Assembly: GCA_013397115.1 (NCBI GenBank) | Contig: VWZW01000879.1 | Location: forward strand, 1,505,600-1,569,599 | From: Edolisoma coerulescens | Lineage: Eukaryota; Chordata; Aves; Passeriformes; Campephagidae | DNA: 64,000 bases | Direction of reading: 5' to 3' | Shown: positions 1-13,205 of the stretch, in pieces | Position numbering within the stretch: position 1 is the first letter of the stretch | Layout: each line of letters begins with the position of its first letter | Translations under genes and position numbers: made by a program | Notes under the pieces: generated by a model | Databases searched by the model: none | The model's input: only the letters and a program-made list of their open reading frames with translations | Told to the model about the DNA's origin: nothing

Positions 1-380
1 AAGCTCCAAAGGGTGGAGAAGATGATGTATTACCAATGAAATTATGTGGGAAGAAAAAATAAGTGAACACAAAAAACCTGAGAAGTTGTGAAAATCTTGT
101 AGTGGCAACTACCTCACTTTAGTAAGGAAAACAAACCAAAAACTTTCATACCAGTAGATGCAAATAGGCAGTAAAGGGTTTGGTCTGGCCAAGCATGTTA
201 TTGGATACTGTCTGCATTCTTTCTTCGCCTTGAACTTTTCCTAGTCTGAACTGAGAATTTTGCTTTATAATTCTGTGTTTTCATAGTAGTAATAGTGCTG
301 CTGTAGCTGTGATAGAAGGGCTAATGCGTCCAAAGCTTTGTGCTTTTCCTTTTCCGGTTAAGTTGGCCTTGCAAAACATA
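1..380. other. Unique non-coding sequence, no gene seen
   Basis: AT-rich sequence with no open frame of note, no repeat signature and no recognisable exon. It ends where the pentamer tail of a CR1 remnant begins. Confidence 0.6.
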
Positions 381-532
381 AATAGACTAGACTAGAATAG
401 ACGAGAATAGACTACTTAAGTTGGAAGGCACCTACAGTGACCATGTAGTCTATCTGCCTGAACAACTTAGGGCTGAGCAAAAGCTGAACCATGCTGCTGT
501 TAAAGGGCTTCAGTGGTGCCTCTTATGTTCCT
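381..532 (-). mobile_element. CR1 LINE 3' end remnant with pentamer tail
   Basis: Read on the plus strand, the element opens with six TAGAM-type pentamers (383-412). It continues with TTGGAAGGCACCTACAGTGA and ATGTAGTCTATCTGCCTGA, which are decayed forms of the antisense 3' end of an avian CR1 family. That family carries a pentamer tail instead of the more usual octamer. Only about 150 bases remain, so the copy is strongly 5'-truncated and carries no coding part. The right edge is set where similarity to the remembered consensus fades and is approximate. Confidence 0.75.
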
Positions 533-3500
533 AAAGGAGAAGATAGAGTTAAATAATCTATATTCTGGAAAACACTTTACTTCTATTTCTGTTCTGAAAA
601 ATGAAAATTAGATACATCCCTACAAAATGGGGGTGGGGATATGTATTTGGTGACAGTTTGCCTATGATTGTGTTCAGCAAAAGTGAATTTAATTTGGGGA
701 TTTTCTGTAATTTTGAGCATTTTCATTTTAATTTTATCCTTCTACTAACTGTGTGGTGCATTTAGCATCTAGAAATTATGAAAAAATATTTGTGAAAAAA
801 TCTCATCTGTTTACTATTGACCCAACTCATCACTAGAGGTAACACTGGACAAAACCCCTGCTGACTGACACATTTCTGTGGGTGAGCCATGCAAGGGCAG
901 TGGCTGATTGTAGAGGGAGACGGGAGGTTTGGACTCACCATGTCCCTTCCATGCTTTGAAGCATGCTTTAATGGACAAAGATCCTCCTTCAGCCTGCTTG
1001 AGTCCTCTATATCCAGTCTCATCTGCCTTGCCTTCCAGTTTTGTTTCCTTTCCTGGCAGATTATGGAACTCTACCTGTATCCATCCTTTTGGTCAGAAAA
1101 TTTACCTACTCATCTTCTTGGATTGTCTACATCCACTCCTGAGTTCCTCCTCTGCCTTTTCCCAGGTTACTTTTTTTGGCATGACCTGCAGAATTTGCAT
1201 TCTCTTCCTGTAGACCCTGCTCTTCATGCAGCTGCTTCTCTGTACGTAAAGCTTGGCTCATTCAGGCCTGATCTTGCACACTGCAGTCTTATTCAGTACA
1301 CCTCCCCTGCAGCACTGACTCCTACTCCTGTTTATCTTAAATAGGTGGTCTCACTTACCTCCCAAGACACACTTGGCCTGAAATGAAAAAAATCGGTGTC
1401 CTTTCCTCTAAATCTTTCAGCCTTATTCAGCCAGCAACCAGGTCTCTTTGACAGAGCCCAAGTCACAACTCCTCCAGCTCACATCCCCTCCCCACATTTA
1501 TTGGATATCGGATGTTCTCCTGTCCAGTTCTTGGGAAGCTTCTGGGCTCCAACAGTCGTGGAAAGAGGAATGTTCTTGGTTCAGGTACTTGCCATTGCAG
1601 GAAAAGTCCACTTGACCTAACATAGGATATCCCACGTAAGAAGTAATAAATTTTTGGGGTTTTTTTCTTCTATGAAGAAGAAAGAGTGTTGTTCCTAAGT
1701 GGTGAGCTTCTACCATGTCAACTGTAACTTTTATAATCCATACACAGCTAAGCTTTGACTGACTTCCCACAAGAAAAAGGCTCAGCACTCAACACAGGGA
1801 ACTTGACACCAACTAACTTGTAATTGCAAAAGTGGTGTCAGCAGGAGTGAAGCAGTCTCTCTGAGCAGAATGTTGTGGGGTTGATTTTTCCTTTAAACAG
1901 TTCATTTTTAAGCCAGTACAGGTAAACCTTAGCAAACCACCGAGCAGTGAAAAGCAAGATCCATAAAAGGAGATGTTAAGAAATTTCAGTTGCTGTATTT
2001 TTCATACAGGCAGTATCTTGTAGCTAGGTGGTTATTCAGTTGTAATCTTTTAACTCTTTGCTTCTTTATTGTTTCATTCCAGACAGAAATTCCTAGGAGC
2101 ATGTGAACATTGTTCTGTGTAGCACAGTCCAGAGGAAAGTGTTTATAAGTGGCATGAGAGTACCTAGTAGTGGTTATAGCACAGAGCCATCAGAATCTGT
2201 AAAACTCAAGAGGTGATTGTATCCTGGGCTGGGTAAGTTTCATGTGAGTGGGGTGCACACAGAGTTTGTGCAGGGTGTTAGTTACCTTACCTTTGACAGA
2301 GTGGTCTTAGGGAATTGCCTTTCCCTGAAGATTCTTTCTTATTTCAGAGGTGGAGGTAGTCTCTGAACAAAAAGGCAGTCATGCTGAGCATAGGTTGTTC
2401 ACAAGTGAGTGCACAAATCACACTAGTTCAATACTTTTTGTTCCTGTGTTTTGTTTTATCTTTAACATTCGAGGTTCATCATGACCCATGCTATGTTACC
2501 CTTTGCACAGTGCCATCCTGCATCATAGCATAAATCTCACTTGCAGAAGAAGTTTGTTTTAGTGATAAGCAGTGAGCTTCATAAACTTAGGTGTATACAA
2601 AGCCACAGAGCACGGATGATGAGGGACATGAACCAGCTGCTTGCAGCTCAGATGCACACATGCTGGTATTTTTTCTTTTTCTCCTAAGGTTTTGTCCATA
2701 GTCTTTCTTTCTTTGCTAGGGCTTATGTAGTAATTTGTAGGTTCTGTTGAGGAGATCAGAATCTTCAGTTCCTCAGCAAAATTTGATTTCCCATCTGCTT
2801 CTGACAGATTTCTCTATTCAGCAGACTCTGAGAAAGTCTTGTCATTCTTGACACATGGGAAGTTGTGAGCATAACTCATGCCCTTTTAATGTTCATGGGT
2901 GTTTTCTGAATAAATCACTGACATTAAAGTCTTAACCCTTTTTAGTCTTAAAATTGACATTTTCAGAGCTTAATCTCCTCTGTCTGGCTAATGTTTCTTG
3001 TTCTGCCAGATGTATGCAATGTCACTCATTTCAAAACTGTTTGCACTGTGCCTTGGAAGCTCTAACATTTTTAAATGGGAGTAATTACAGACTTATTCAG
3101 GGGCTGTCACGCTCCCTTTGCATCTTTCATCACTTACCAGTGGCATAAATAAGCCGAGTAGAGAGTGTTCTTTTATTAGGTTTTGCTCATTTCTTTCTGG
3201 ATCAGAAAGATCCTCTCTTTATATTGTCCTGGAGGCCAAGGTGATAGAGTGGAGGTGATCCAGCCAATACATTGCCTCTGAATATCACTGTGCATCATCT
3301 CTCCTTCCCTCAACCCTCATGAATTATCACTGTAAAGATTAACTCTCTCTAATCAGTTCCTCTGACTGTACTTGATGCTTCAGTTCCCCATCACTCTTTA
3401 TTATTTTAAACTGAAGAAGAGCCATGGGATGACTGAATAAAGTTTATTCAATTTATTTTGTTCAATTGCTTATTTACCATTTCATATCCCAATTTTATAT

Positions 3501-3822
3501 CCTAAATTTTTGTATCCCCCTACATCTTTCCCCACAAATGTAGATGGTACTTGCTGCAAGAATTATTCTGATAAATAATGTTCATTCAAAATTATTAATT
3601 TAAATGAGTTAAGAGTCAGCCAAATTAAATGAACAAGCTTCTTTGCTATTGATTCTTGTCTGAGTTGTCTATGAATGAGATGCAGCATGATAAGAATTAA
3701 CTAACCAATGATTTTGATGGGTAAGAAGGTGGGCTGTGTGAGTGAGCAGCATTTAGATCTCTACATATTATTAGCAGAGCTTACATATGGAACGCTCACT
3801 CTCTCACTCTTTGGTATTCTTT
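533..3822. other. Unique non-coding sequence with one pyrimidine-rich block
   Basis: No gene was recognised. The block at about 889-1620 is richer in C and T on the plus strand than its surroundings. It holds an ATG-started frame of 151 codons (889-1344), which matches no family I know and has no clear splice or promoter context. The rest is AT-rich with no repeat I can name. Confidence 0.5.
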
Positions 3823-3849
3823 ATCATCATCATCATCATCATCATCATT
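3823..3849. repeat. (ATC)n microsatellite
   Basis: Nine uninterrupted ATC units on the plus strand. In one frame they read as a histidine run inside a short random open frame. It is a plain simple repeat and probably length-polymorphic. Confidence 0.95.
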
Positions 3850-5870
3850 ATTTTAAAGCTGAAGTTTTCTCATGCTTCTGTGACTACTAAGTTTTGTAAC
3901 AAAAAGCCTGTTTCTGTGGAGCAGCACCAGTTCTAGAAATTAGACGTAAAAATTAAGTCTAACCAATAGGAGCCATATAAGTGTCCTTGGGAGAGCTTAA
4001 CTAGCAGTTAAGCTTTTGTTTTTCACTTCTTTTTTAAGAATATGGCCTGGTTGTCCACTTTTCTGTCTGCTGGCTTAATGCCATTTTGTAATAGAAAAAG
4101 AAGGTCATTCAGCATTTAAGGTACCAGTCTGGGGTTAGAGTAATCTGTATTTAGTTCCCTGTCACGACAACCGCCCAAAATTATTTTTAAAGTTTGTAAT
4201 GCAGATAGGATTTTGGTCTCTTTCCAGTCAGTGAGACCTGTGTTCCTACAGTTTCCTTAAACAGAAACAGGCAATAAAAGAACTCATTAGTCTTTGAAAA
4301 CAACACTGAATAATCTGTTAAACGTGAATGCCATCATTTCCAGAGGCATGTGGAAATGAAGACATTAAAGAATTTAAAGCACTTAGGTGTTAAAGTAGCT
4401 GGTGACACATCAGTTCTAAAAGAGAGGACTTATTTTCTCAGAATGAGAAGGCAGGAGTTTATTTTTCCAAGAAAAAAACTTGCCTGCATACTAGTGTTGC
4501 CTTGTTCTTTGGAGACCATAATAAGTAGTATGGCAAGCAGCATAAGTAATTTAACTGTACCATCTTCTACTGATACACTTTTTAGTATTTAAGTCAATAT
4601 AATATTTCTCTCTCTTTTTACCGCTCTATCTTTCCTGTTCTGCTGATACAATATGAAATGCTTTCTTCAAATCCATATAAAATTCTGATCACTCATATAT
4701 TTTTATTATACAGTCATTCTGGCTTATATATTTCATGAAACCTAAACTCTTTTATTGGCAACGTTTGATGCTTGGATGATGTAAGGAGCTCTGCACTGGC
4801 ACTGGCTTCTCAGAGCAGTCAGACTTGTTGGCTATAGCACTGCTGAATTTATGTTTTTCTAAACTGTTCTGTCACTTTAGTTCTCAATTAATGGTTTTAA
4901 GTTCTGTTGTAGTGTCCTTTGTGTCAAAATCTTGGATAAATTTCAAATCTAAATAAAAAGAAACCTCAAAAATGAATGTTTAGAGGAAGTTTTACAATTC
5001 CTCTTTTTTCATAGCCCTCTGAGAGTTGATTTGTTTGTTTAAATTTTATTTTAGAGAACCTTTTACTGAAACTGCTTTTTTCTTTCTTTGTGCTTGTACT
5101 GAGTAGGTCATATTTTATAGATGTCATGTCCATGTTCTGTGCTCATCCAAAACACTCTTATGCTTCATTTTACTTCAGGAAGAAAGCATCCCTGCACAGC
5201 AAAACTGGAGGAGAGAATGTAGCAAGAACAGCACATGTAGTCACAACTCTAGGGAATACATGACATCCATGTAGGATTGGTGCGATGTTAGCATAGGATG
5301 AGGCCAATGCTTGCACCTTTTCACAGGTTTTGATGCCTGCACAGTGCTAGGTACCTTGTCATTTGCTTCTGTGCTGGCTTTTTTTCACAGTTGTGAGCTT
5401 CTGGCAGAGCCCAAGACTGTTCTGAAAAATGTTGCTGCTTAGAGTAAGAGTTGCACACCTTTTCGAAAGCAGGGCTTTGCATCATTTTAATAGCTGCAAG
5501 AATGAAAAAGAAACACATGGGTTACAGTTTAAGAGTTATTTGAAATACTGGGGTGGCAGTGAAAGTACCTGGTAAATTATGAATTTTATTACTGAGTGTT
5601 TGATCTGTAGTAGTTAAAATGAGGAAAAAAGGAGCTGCATCAGTTTGGTAATCCTTTTTTTGGGATATATGTGAAAGTCTGTACCCAGAGAGGAACCTTG
5701 TTAATGCAAATGTTTCCAAATGCCATCCTCAGATGCATTGGTAGTCTCATTTTGGGCTGTGTCTACTGTACTATTTCCTGTTGGTCTTGGTGTTGTCCTG
5801 AATAAGCTCAAGCTGGCTTGTCTTCACCACCCTTCCCAACCAGAATCATGTATACTTCTGTCTTGGAGTG
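3850..5870. other. Unique AT-rich non-coding sequence
   Basis: No gene, repeat family or regulatory arrangement was recognised. Open frames are short and unremarkable. Confidence 0.5.
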
Positions 5871-5906
5871 ACACATCATAAAGTGATATGATACACATCA
5901 TAAAGT
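5871..5906. repeat. Tandem 22-base duplication
   Basis: ACACATCATAAAGT occurs at 5871-5884 and again at 5893-5906, a 22-base unit copied once. Between and across the copies, TATGAT and ATCATA can also pair across a 4-base loop. It looks like a local slippage duplication. Confidence 0.85.
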
Positions 5907-5960
5907 CACCCCAAGACAACTTCATCTCCAGCAGGGCATCAAGATACCTCCAGAGCTTAG

Positions 5961-5983
5961 TTGCACTGCAAAAAGCAGTGCAA
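5961..5983. repeat. Perfect 9-bp inverted repeat with A5 loop
   Basis: TTGCACTGC (5961-5969), five adenines, then the exact reverse complement GCAGTGCAA (5975-5983). It would form a compact stem-loop in RNA or single-stranded DNA. No gene adjoins it, and in a vertebrate context it should not be read as a bacterial-type terminator. Confidence 0.8.
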
Positions 5984-8900
5984 TCATTCCTTGTTTGCTT
6001 CCACAAAGTTGTCCTTACCTAGGGCTGGCAGAGAGTTCAGGGCGGGACACAGAGGGAGGAAATCAAGACAAGGAATCATGGGTTTCCTCCTTCTATGCTG
6101 AAGGCCCGCAGCGTGGGTGGAAACAATGCCAGGAGTGGAGATACTGGAAGACAGGAAACTCCAGACTAACCTCAGGCTGTGGAACATCCTGTTCTGAGAT
6201 GGACTGCGTTTAGGATCGAGGTGAGGGCCTTGCAGTACACTACAGCCTAGCTGGAAAACAGATACTTCCTTAGGGTTGACTCTAAACTGAACACTTTCTA
6301 GGACTTGTAAGCACGATGCTGTATCCACAAATCTCTCTCAGGACTTCTGAGATTTAACAAGACATTGCATGTGGTCTTATGTTGTTACAGTTTTATAGAA
6401 AACTATCATAGCATTTACTGGAGAATGCTCATAAATCATATTCAGTAATTTGATCAATAGAACATTGTAACATAGCTACAGTACTATATTGAATAACACA
6501 GGTCCATTAAAATTCTGTGAGAGTCATATCATTCATTTTCAGAAGCCTCTTGAATTCCAAGGCAACCTTTTGCTTTCCTCCCTATTATTCCTCATAGGCT
6601 TTTTTAAAAGAACAGTTTCTGTTTAGCTAGGTGTTGGTGATGCTATAGTATCTGGCTCTTTATGAGGCCAGGAATATCAGCAACACTCTCCAAGTACTGT
6701 GGACCAGATCCAAAGTACACTCCGCAGTCAGTGAAAGTCTTTTCATATATTTAAATAAATGTTGGCTCAGGCCCTGTAATAGTGGCCAACTTTTTCTCTG
6801 TCGTAGTGGTCATGACAGTGCTTTTAAAAGGTCTGCTTTTTCTTTCTTGGTAAACGGACCGTATGCCAGCATCATAACTGGTTCAGAAAATGCTGTGTAT
6901 ATGTTCAAAGGGCACTGAATTGCTCTGTGTAGGGAGAGCTATCAGACATAGGAGGATGTTTCTGCTGAGCCATTTAGGCACACGTTTACTGTTGGTATTG
7001 CTGTCTCTTCCTGCTGTGGTGATAAGTGCACCAATATTTTTTTTTTTCCAGTGTTGCTGCTTTTTTAAAGTTGTTTCTGCTTTGGGCTCCAGAAGAACAT
7101 ATCTAAGATTGTATGTATAGGATGTTGTGTCTGTGAATGATATAAAGAATTGGTTACCATCTTCATTGCTCTTCCAGTCTTTCTACTGAACACAGTTGTT
7201 TAGTCACTTTCAATAATCATATTTAATTCATCAAAAGGAAAATGCAGTAGAATTGTAATGTAAAACCTCTGATTAGGAGTGTGAAGCTGAAGGCTTGGAG
7301 TTTTTCCTTCTCATATGATTTTTACCCTGAAAATGGACTCATCTGTTATTTTCTGAGCTCGCTTCTAGAGTCTGTGCAAAACATTCCAATGTCAGTCCAC
7401 CTGGTGTGTGCAATCCTACTGTCTATGCAACTTTGTGGTTTAAGTGCAGCATTTCTTCTGTAGGGTCCGTTGTACTCGCTGCTAGATCCATGGAAGTAAT
7501 AATGTAAAAGCACATCAACCAGCTTCAGTATTTGGACCTCACAAGTCTCAGCTGGCCTCATTTCCCATTCTCATTGATGAATTCCTCTTAACCACAGAAA
7601 AGGGAGGACTGAAATGGCCAGGTGTATTGAAATAAATTAATAAGACCACCTAATGCATGATACAGAAGGCTGTCTGACTTGCCAAGTATGGAGAGCTCCC
7701 CAACTATTCCTTTGGTTCAAAATTTAGACAGCTTGACACTTCTTACCTTTAAATAGAATTGGGTTAAAAATACGTATTTGAGCCAGTGTAATGATAAAAT
7801 ATGATGGCTAAGGAAGTGTGCAACTTATATCTCTCTGGATTTACCTTTTCATGCTGTGACACACATGCTCATGGTTAATTAAATCACTGTGTGCCATGTT
7901 GGTGATGTGCTCTGTCTCAGCGAATTCACCTTAACAAACCCTTGATGGGTAGTTCACCCCAAACATTAGAGACAATCTGTGGGAAAGAGGAAGGGTACTC
8001 TTTTGAATGTTTAGTAAATGGGCACTGGAGATGGGTACTAGGTATACATCAGAAGTGGGTATTTTATTGGAAAATAAAAGAAAAAAAGTAGGCAGAATAT
8101 AGGAGACCGTGCCCTTCTGATACCAAGTAGGCCCTTAGCATGTTGTCCCTCATGCAGCTGGTGACAGGGAAGAGCTCTTGCAAGCAACACTTTTAGCCTT
8201 GAACAGGAGTTTGTCAGCCAGTGTTGCTGGTCTCTGGGAAAGTGGCTGCTCATATGCACGAGACTTGGATGGAGGCTTATTGTCTTTTGAGTATGAGAAG
8301 GAAGAACAGAGGTAGACAGTAAAAACAAATAAATTAATTAAAAGTTAGAAACCAAATATGGAAGTGCACAAAAAAGTGAAAATAGGAATGCAAAATAAGA
8401 AGAATATTAGATGGGTTTTTTTTTGTTGGGTTTTTTTACAGAATTGAGCAATCCCTAGACATAAAATTTTCTCATTATGAGTCAAGGTTATGGTCCACTT
8501 TGATGCTAAAGGACATCTGACTCTATGTGGGTTTTAGGTCATTTTACTGGGAAATACTAAGGACAAGCGTGAGCTAAGTTTCGGGGTGGTTTACTGATAC
8601 TGGGAGCATGAAGCATGTTTGTTCACAGGCAGTGACACCCAGTTCATCCTGTCTTCCTGAACACTAGAAGTAGACTGACCTAATGGTAAATGAAATTCAT
8701 TCCCCAGCAGCTGGCATATACCACTGAGATCATTGTAAGTTTGTCACATCTTGGTTAAAATATCTGTCACTGAAACACATCATAGGACAGCACACCTTAT
8801 CCTGGTCCTATTATAAACAAAAACAATTAGAAGAATTTCAAAGACTTATTTCCAGAGAAAGACAGAAGTAAAAAAAAAAAATCCATGGTTCAAAAGTCCC

Positions 8901-11900
8901 CCACCCTTTTTTTTTCTGATCTAGATGGAAACAAGAATGGATATGAATACAAAATTAGCTTCTGATTACAGTCTCAAGAAAGGTATTTTGCTGGTCTATT
9001 CCTTACATTTGGCTCACTAAATTAGCCTCATATTAAAAGCTGATGTCTGGGGGAAAAGTTCTGTGTGTAGCACTCTTATCAAGTAAAGATTTAGACTGGG
9101 ATTAGGCTGAAATCATAATATTTGCTCCCTGCTGTTAGCAGAGGTTTGTAGAAAAAGGTTAGATGAGAATATATAAGTATTTACAGTGCTCCTAGACAGG
9201 GTTTCACATGAGAGTTTATTGCTCAGAAGTATCATCCTGGTTTTGCACCGTTACTCATAAGTGCTCAGCTTCAGAGTTTAAAAGAAGGAAAGAGAGGCAT
9301 CTGAAAAGGAATAGGTTCTGTCTCAGCACACACTGATAGAGGCAATATGATATTCACTTTAATCTTTTAAAGGTCATATTCTTCCTCCATCCCTTCGTTT
9401 CTCTTCAATCATAGCTTTTCCTCAAATGTTAACACATGACCATTGCATGCCTGTTGCTCTACCTGATCAGAGGTGTAGGCATCACATGTAATTACAATTA
9501 TCAAATGAGGAACTGTGTGAGGGTTCTGCAATAACCGAGGTAAGTGCCATGTGCTGCAGTAGCAATAAGACAATTTCTCACTTTAGGATAAGTTGGTTAC
9601 TGCAGAAGGGATTCAGCTCCTCACTTCCCTTACTGCCAGGCTCGTTATGACAGCGCCACACAGGCTGCATCCAGAAGTCCTGCCCCAAGGATGGGAATTC
9701 CTCCAGCAGAGGAGGAGTCGGGCCTCAGCTCCCATGGGTGTCAGTGGGAATAGCCCACAGTGTATGCGTAGCGTATGCTTTGTTTTCAGGATTTAGGACT
9801 CTGAATCTCTTTTAGAAACCTCCAGGAACGGCCTAGGAAAGCCCTGAGCTCACTGTCTTCACTGATCTGATGCAAAAAGTACTGTGTACCTGCACTGTAC
9901 AGCTGACGAACAGAGAGAACCAAAACTGCTTGGAAGATGCTCTAAATTAAGTTGCTGTCTTATGTTCACACAAAAACAGTGCCACACTTACATGCCTTTT
10001 GTACACACAGCATGGGTCAGTGCTGGCTATCAGCATCTGTGTTCTCTAAATTTGGCCCATTAGACATGAAATACAGGAGCACTCTAGAGCATAAACGAAT
10101 GTTTAGATGAGAGTTTTTCACCAACAGCTTTTACAAAAATAGATTTTTTTCCCCTTAGATTGAACCAGGATAGCGATGGTGGTTGACACATTTTGTTCTC
10201 AACTGAAAGAGATTTTTAATGCATCTTGGATCAGTGGGGTGCAAAAGTTTGATAGTTTCTTTCCACTGAATGCACAGAGGAGCAAGAAAACCACTTTTTA
10301 TCTGCTCTGTTTATTTGTTCAAGCTTTGAAGCTGAGAGTTTCACTTCAACCTTTTCTCATATAATACCTTACGGTTCCTCCAATTTCCGCTTTGTTAAGT
10401 GCTGAGACTTCCTTGATATGATAAACACAGTTTTGCAATCCCAATACTCAGTAAGTTGCTAATTAATGATAGTGAACTGGTCCTGGACAAAGAAAAAAAC
10501 CCAAAACAAATCTGTAACATCTTCTGAAAGACTGAGATATTATGGGATTCTTGGAGCATGACGGATGGTTCTTATTGTGAGAACTGAGAATATTCAAGTA
10601 GTGAGTCCACTGTGTTTTCGTCTGGCTTAGAATTTTCACATCAAGAAGTACCACATCCTTCAGGCAAGGCTTATCAAAGAAATCATGGCGTGACAAAAGC
10701 TTTTCTGCAGAATGTCAAGGAAGGTCTTGAAAACTCTTCCTGAACTAAACTTTCTACACTCTTTATGAATAGTCTCTCAAATTTTGTCCATACATTTTCT
10801 GCATTTGTGCATGGTCTCACCCATCTTTTTGATAGTTATGTTCTGATGTAACATTCTTACAATTTCCTTTTATTTGAAGTACCTCAGGTGAAGACTGGTT
10901 TCAGAACTTTTTATTTATGTACCATGTGTTTAGCCAAATTTTTTTCAGATTTGAGATTTCTTCTTTTCCCAGAACCACTATCCATACCCAGACCAAGGTT
11001 TTGGGGTTTTTTTCAAATGGTGGCAGTTTTTGCATAAGCTGTTACTCTATCTTAAGATAAAATTTCTTCAAAGTGTTTAGAAGCTGAACTGAAGTCCCGC
11101 TTGGCTTCAGAAAGAGCAGATCTGGACCTTGATATTCAAAGGATTACAGGATTATTTGGTTTTGTCATATTTGTTATTTACTGACTGTGTAACAGTGATA
11201 GTGACATTTCCCTTCCAAAAGACTCTCGATCTATAATCGCATATCTTAAAAAATGTGGTCATCAATTTCCTGTCGCAAGCTCAAACCGCCTTATCTGTGG
11301 GCTGCTGATGTCTCATTACCAAGTCCTGTTCTTGTGTTAGACCCATCAGCCTACAAAATCACATGTTTAAAATGTGAATTCTGGCAGAAGTTGCACAGAA
11401 AACTTTGAGGCAGAATTACTGAGCTTCAGTGGGTGTCTAGGTAATTCTGTAAAGGTTATACAGAAAAGTTCTTTCTAAGGCTCTAAAACTCATTGTGATA
11501 AGACAGTGTTGAGGCCAAAAGCAGAAACATAATACATAAAGAACCCCAAATTTTGTTGCAGAAAAAAAAAATTCAATTTGTATGAGTAAAATGACTTAAT
11601 GATTTTAATACACTTAAAATGTATTTAGATTCAATTTTTTTTAAACCATAGTTTAAAACATTTTAGTAAAACTGTTAGCAATCTGAATATGGAAAAAGAA
11701 AAAAAAAAACAATACAAATTAAAATTAAAATATTTAGAAAGTCATTAGAGAGAAAAAAATTAATAAAATCATTGCAATGCAGATTGTGCTCTACAGATTG
11801 TTGTCATCCTAAATTAATGCTAGTGGCTTAAAAATAGTGTGTTATTAAATATATCTGGAGTTCCAAATTGAAATAATGTATTTTTTTAAAACTGAGACAA

Positions 11901-13172
11901 ATCTTAGCAGAAAAAGTAAATCTGAAATGAAAATTTAATTTTGGTAAAAATACCAATTGACCCTATTAAGTGAAAAACTAGTTTTGATATCATCAAGGAA
12001 ATTTGTCCAATGCTGCTCTGCCTAGAGAAAAAAAATTTTGTAATTTTTTTTCCAAAATGGAAAATTTTCTGCTCAAGCTAAGGGGTACCAGTACAGAATA
12101 TTTGGCTTCACTCCAACTCATTCTCAGAAATCTATGCCTTAAATTTTGCATGTATGCATTAAGGCATCTACCACTACATATCCACAGGCAAGAAATTTTT
12201 AACCTGCTGCCAGCAGACCAGCAGCACAAAACCAGAAAGGCCATGTGACTGAATGCAGAGTCAGTCCCCATCTGGATCCTGCAAGCAGAAGCTTGATGCT
12301 GAAGTGATGATCCTGGTCTTTAACAATGATACAAAAGAAGGAGATAATATAGAGAGGGAACCAAGAAAGGTATCCTTTCATGTGAACTCTTGCACTTTTA
12401 GCTTCATCACTAGAAATAAATTTTCTTTGTTTGTTTTTGGTTGATTTTTAACTATCAGGTCACACATTCCTCTAATAGACTTTTAGCACAAGTGTGTAAT
12501 TGTAATTGATCTGTTTTTGGGATGGATTGCCATAGGGGAGTATTAACTAAGAGTAAGATTGACTGACTTGTGTTCCAGATGTCATGGCATCACTATGAAA
12601 ATACAACAGCAAGGCCGCTTTTATCTACATTTCATTTCGGTAGCCCTTAAAGACAAAATATGGAACCATCAGTTGTGGGCATCTGCTTCACTACCAGCTA
12701 GTAAATAAGAAATTTTTAATACTGAGATGTCCTTGATCTGTCACAATAAAACACTGGTGTTACTCATTTCAGGTGGATCTTTTTAGTAGCCGCTGTGGGT
12801 GGGGCCTGTGTGGCTAAAGGGGGGAAAGAGAAATATAGATAATTCCTCTGTTTTTCTAATCAAGATATTGAATTTTTTATCTCAGGGGAGGCAACAGCAA
12901 ATTTTCTAAATGGCAAAAGGCAAGTAGTGTTTCTATCTGCATAATTTTTGTAATTTATCTCACACAAAAAATTTTCAACTGCATGGGTTACTACTCTTAG
13001 ATTATTATATGATTTTCCTATGTAGAAGACTAGGTGCTATTTGCTATCCTAAGACATGAGCATGGATGTAGATGGAGAAGAAGTCTGCATTTAATGTTGG
13101 ATGACTCATATCCTATTTAAGTCAAATTTTAAACCTTTTAATACCATTGGGCTGAGAAAGCAGTGAGATGCT
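5984..13172. other. Long unique non-coding stretch
   Basis: No exon, gene or mobile element was recognised. About 6000-6240 and 9590-9790 are somewhat richer in G and C. About 11540-11990 is almost entirely A/T with several poly-A runs. A 12-base A run lies near 8870. Nothing here resembles a promoter or CpG island. Confidence 0.5.
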
Positions 13173-13197
13173 GGGGGTGATGTGGGGGTGCTGGGGG
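13173..13197 (+). repeat. Three G5 runs in a short GGGGGTG repeat
   Basis: Runs of five guanines at 13173-13177, 13184-13188 and 13193-13197 are separated by short loops and followed only by a GG. A short motif (CTGGGGGTGATG) recurs. Three long runs without a fourth make a weak quadruplex candidate, so this is simply a G-rich minisatellite seed. Confidence 0.7.
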
Positions 13198-13205
13198 TGA
13201 TGGCA

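Noticed and set aside
889..1344. 151-codon frame starting with ATG in a pyrimidine-rich block
   Set aside because: No family match, no splice or promoter context, and the local composition lowers stop frequency.
3708..3890. Short frame with a run of histidines
   Set aside because: The run is the (ATC)n microsatellite read in one frame.
5961..5983. Stem-loop as a transcription terminator
   Set aside because: The sequence is vertebrate. There is no upstream gene, and intrinsic bacterial-type terminators do not apply.
13173..13205. G-quadruplex
   Set aside because: Only three long G runs are present and the fourth is GG, so a stable quadruplex is doubtful.
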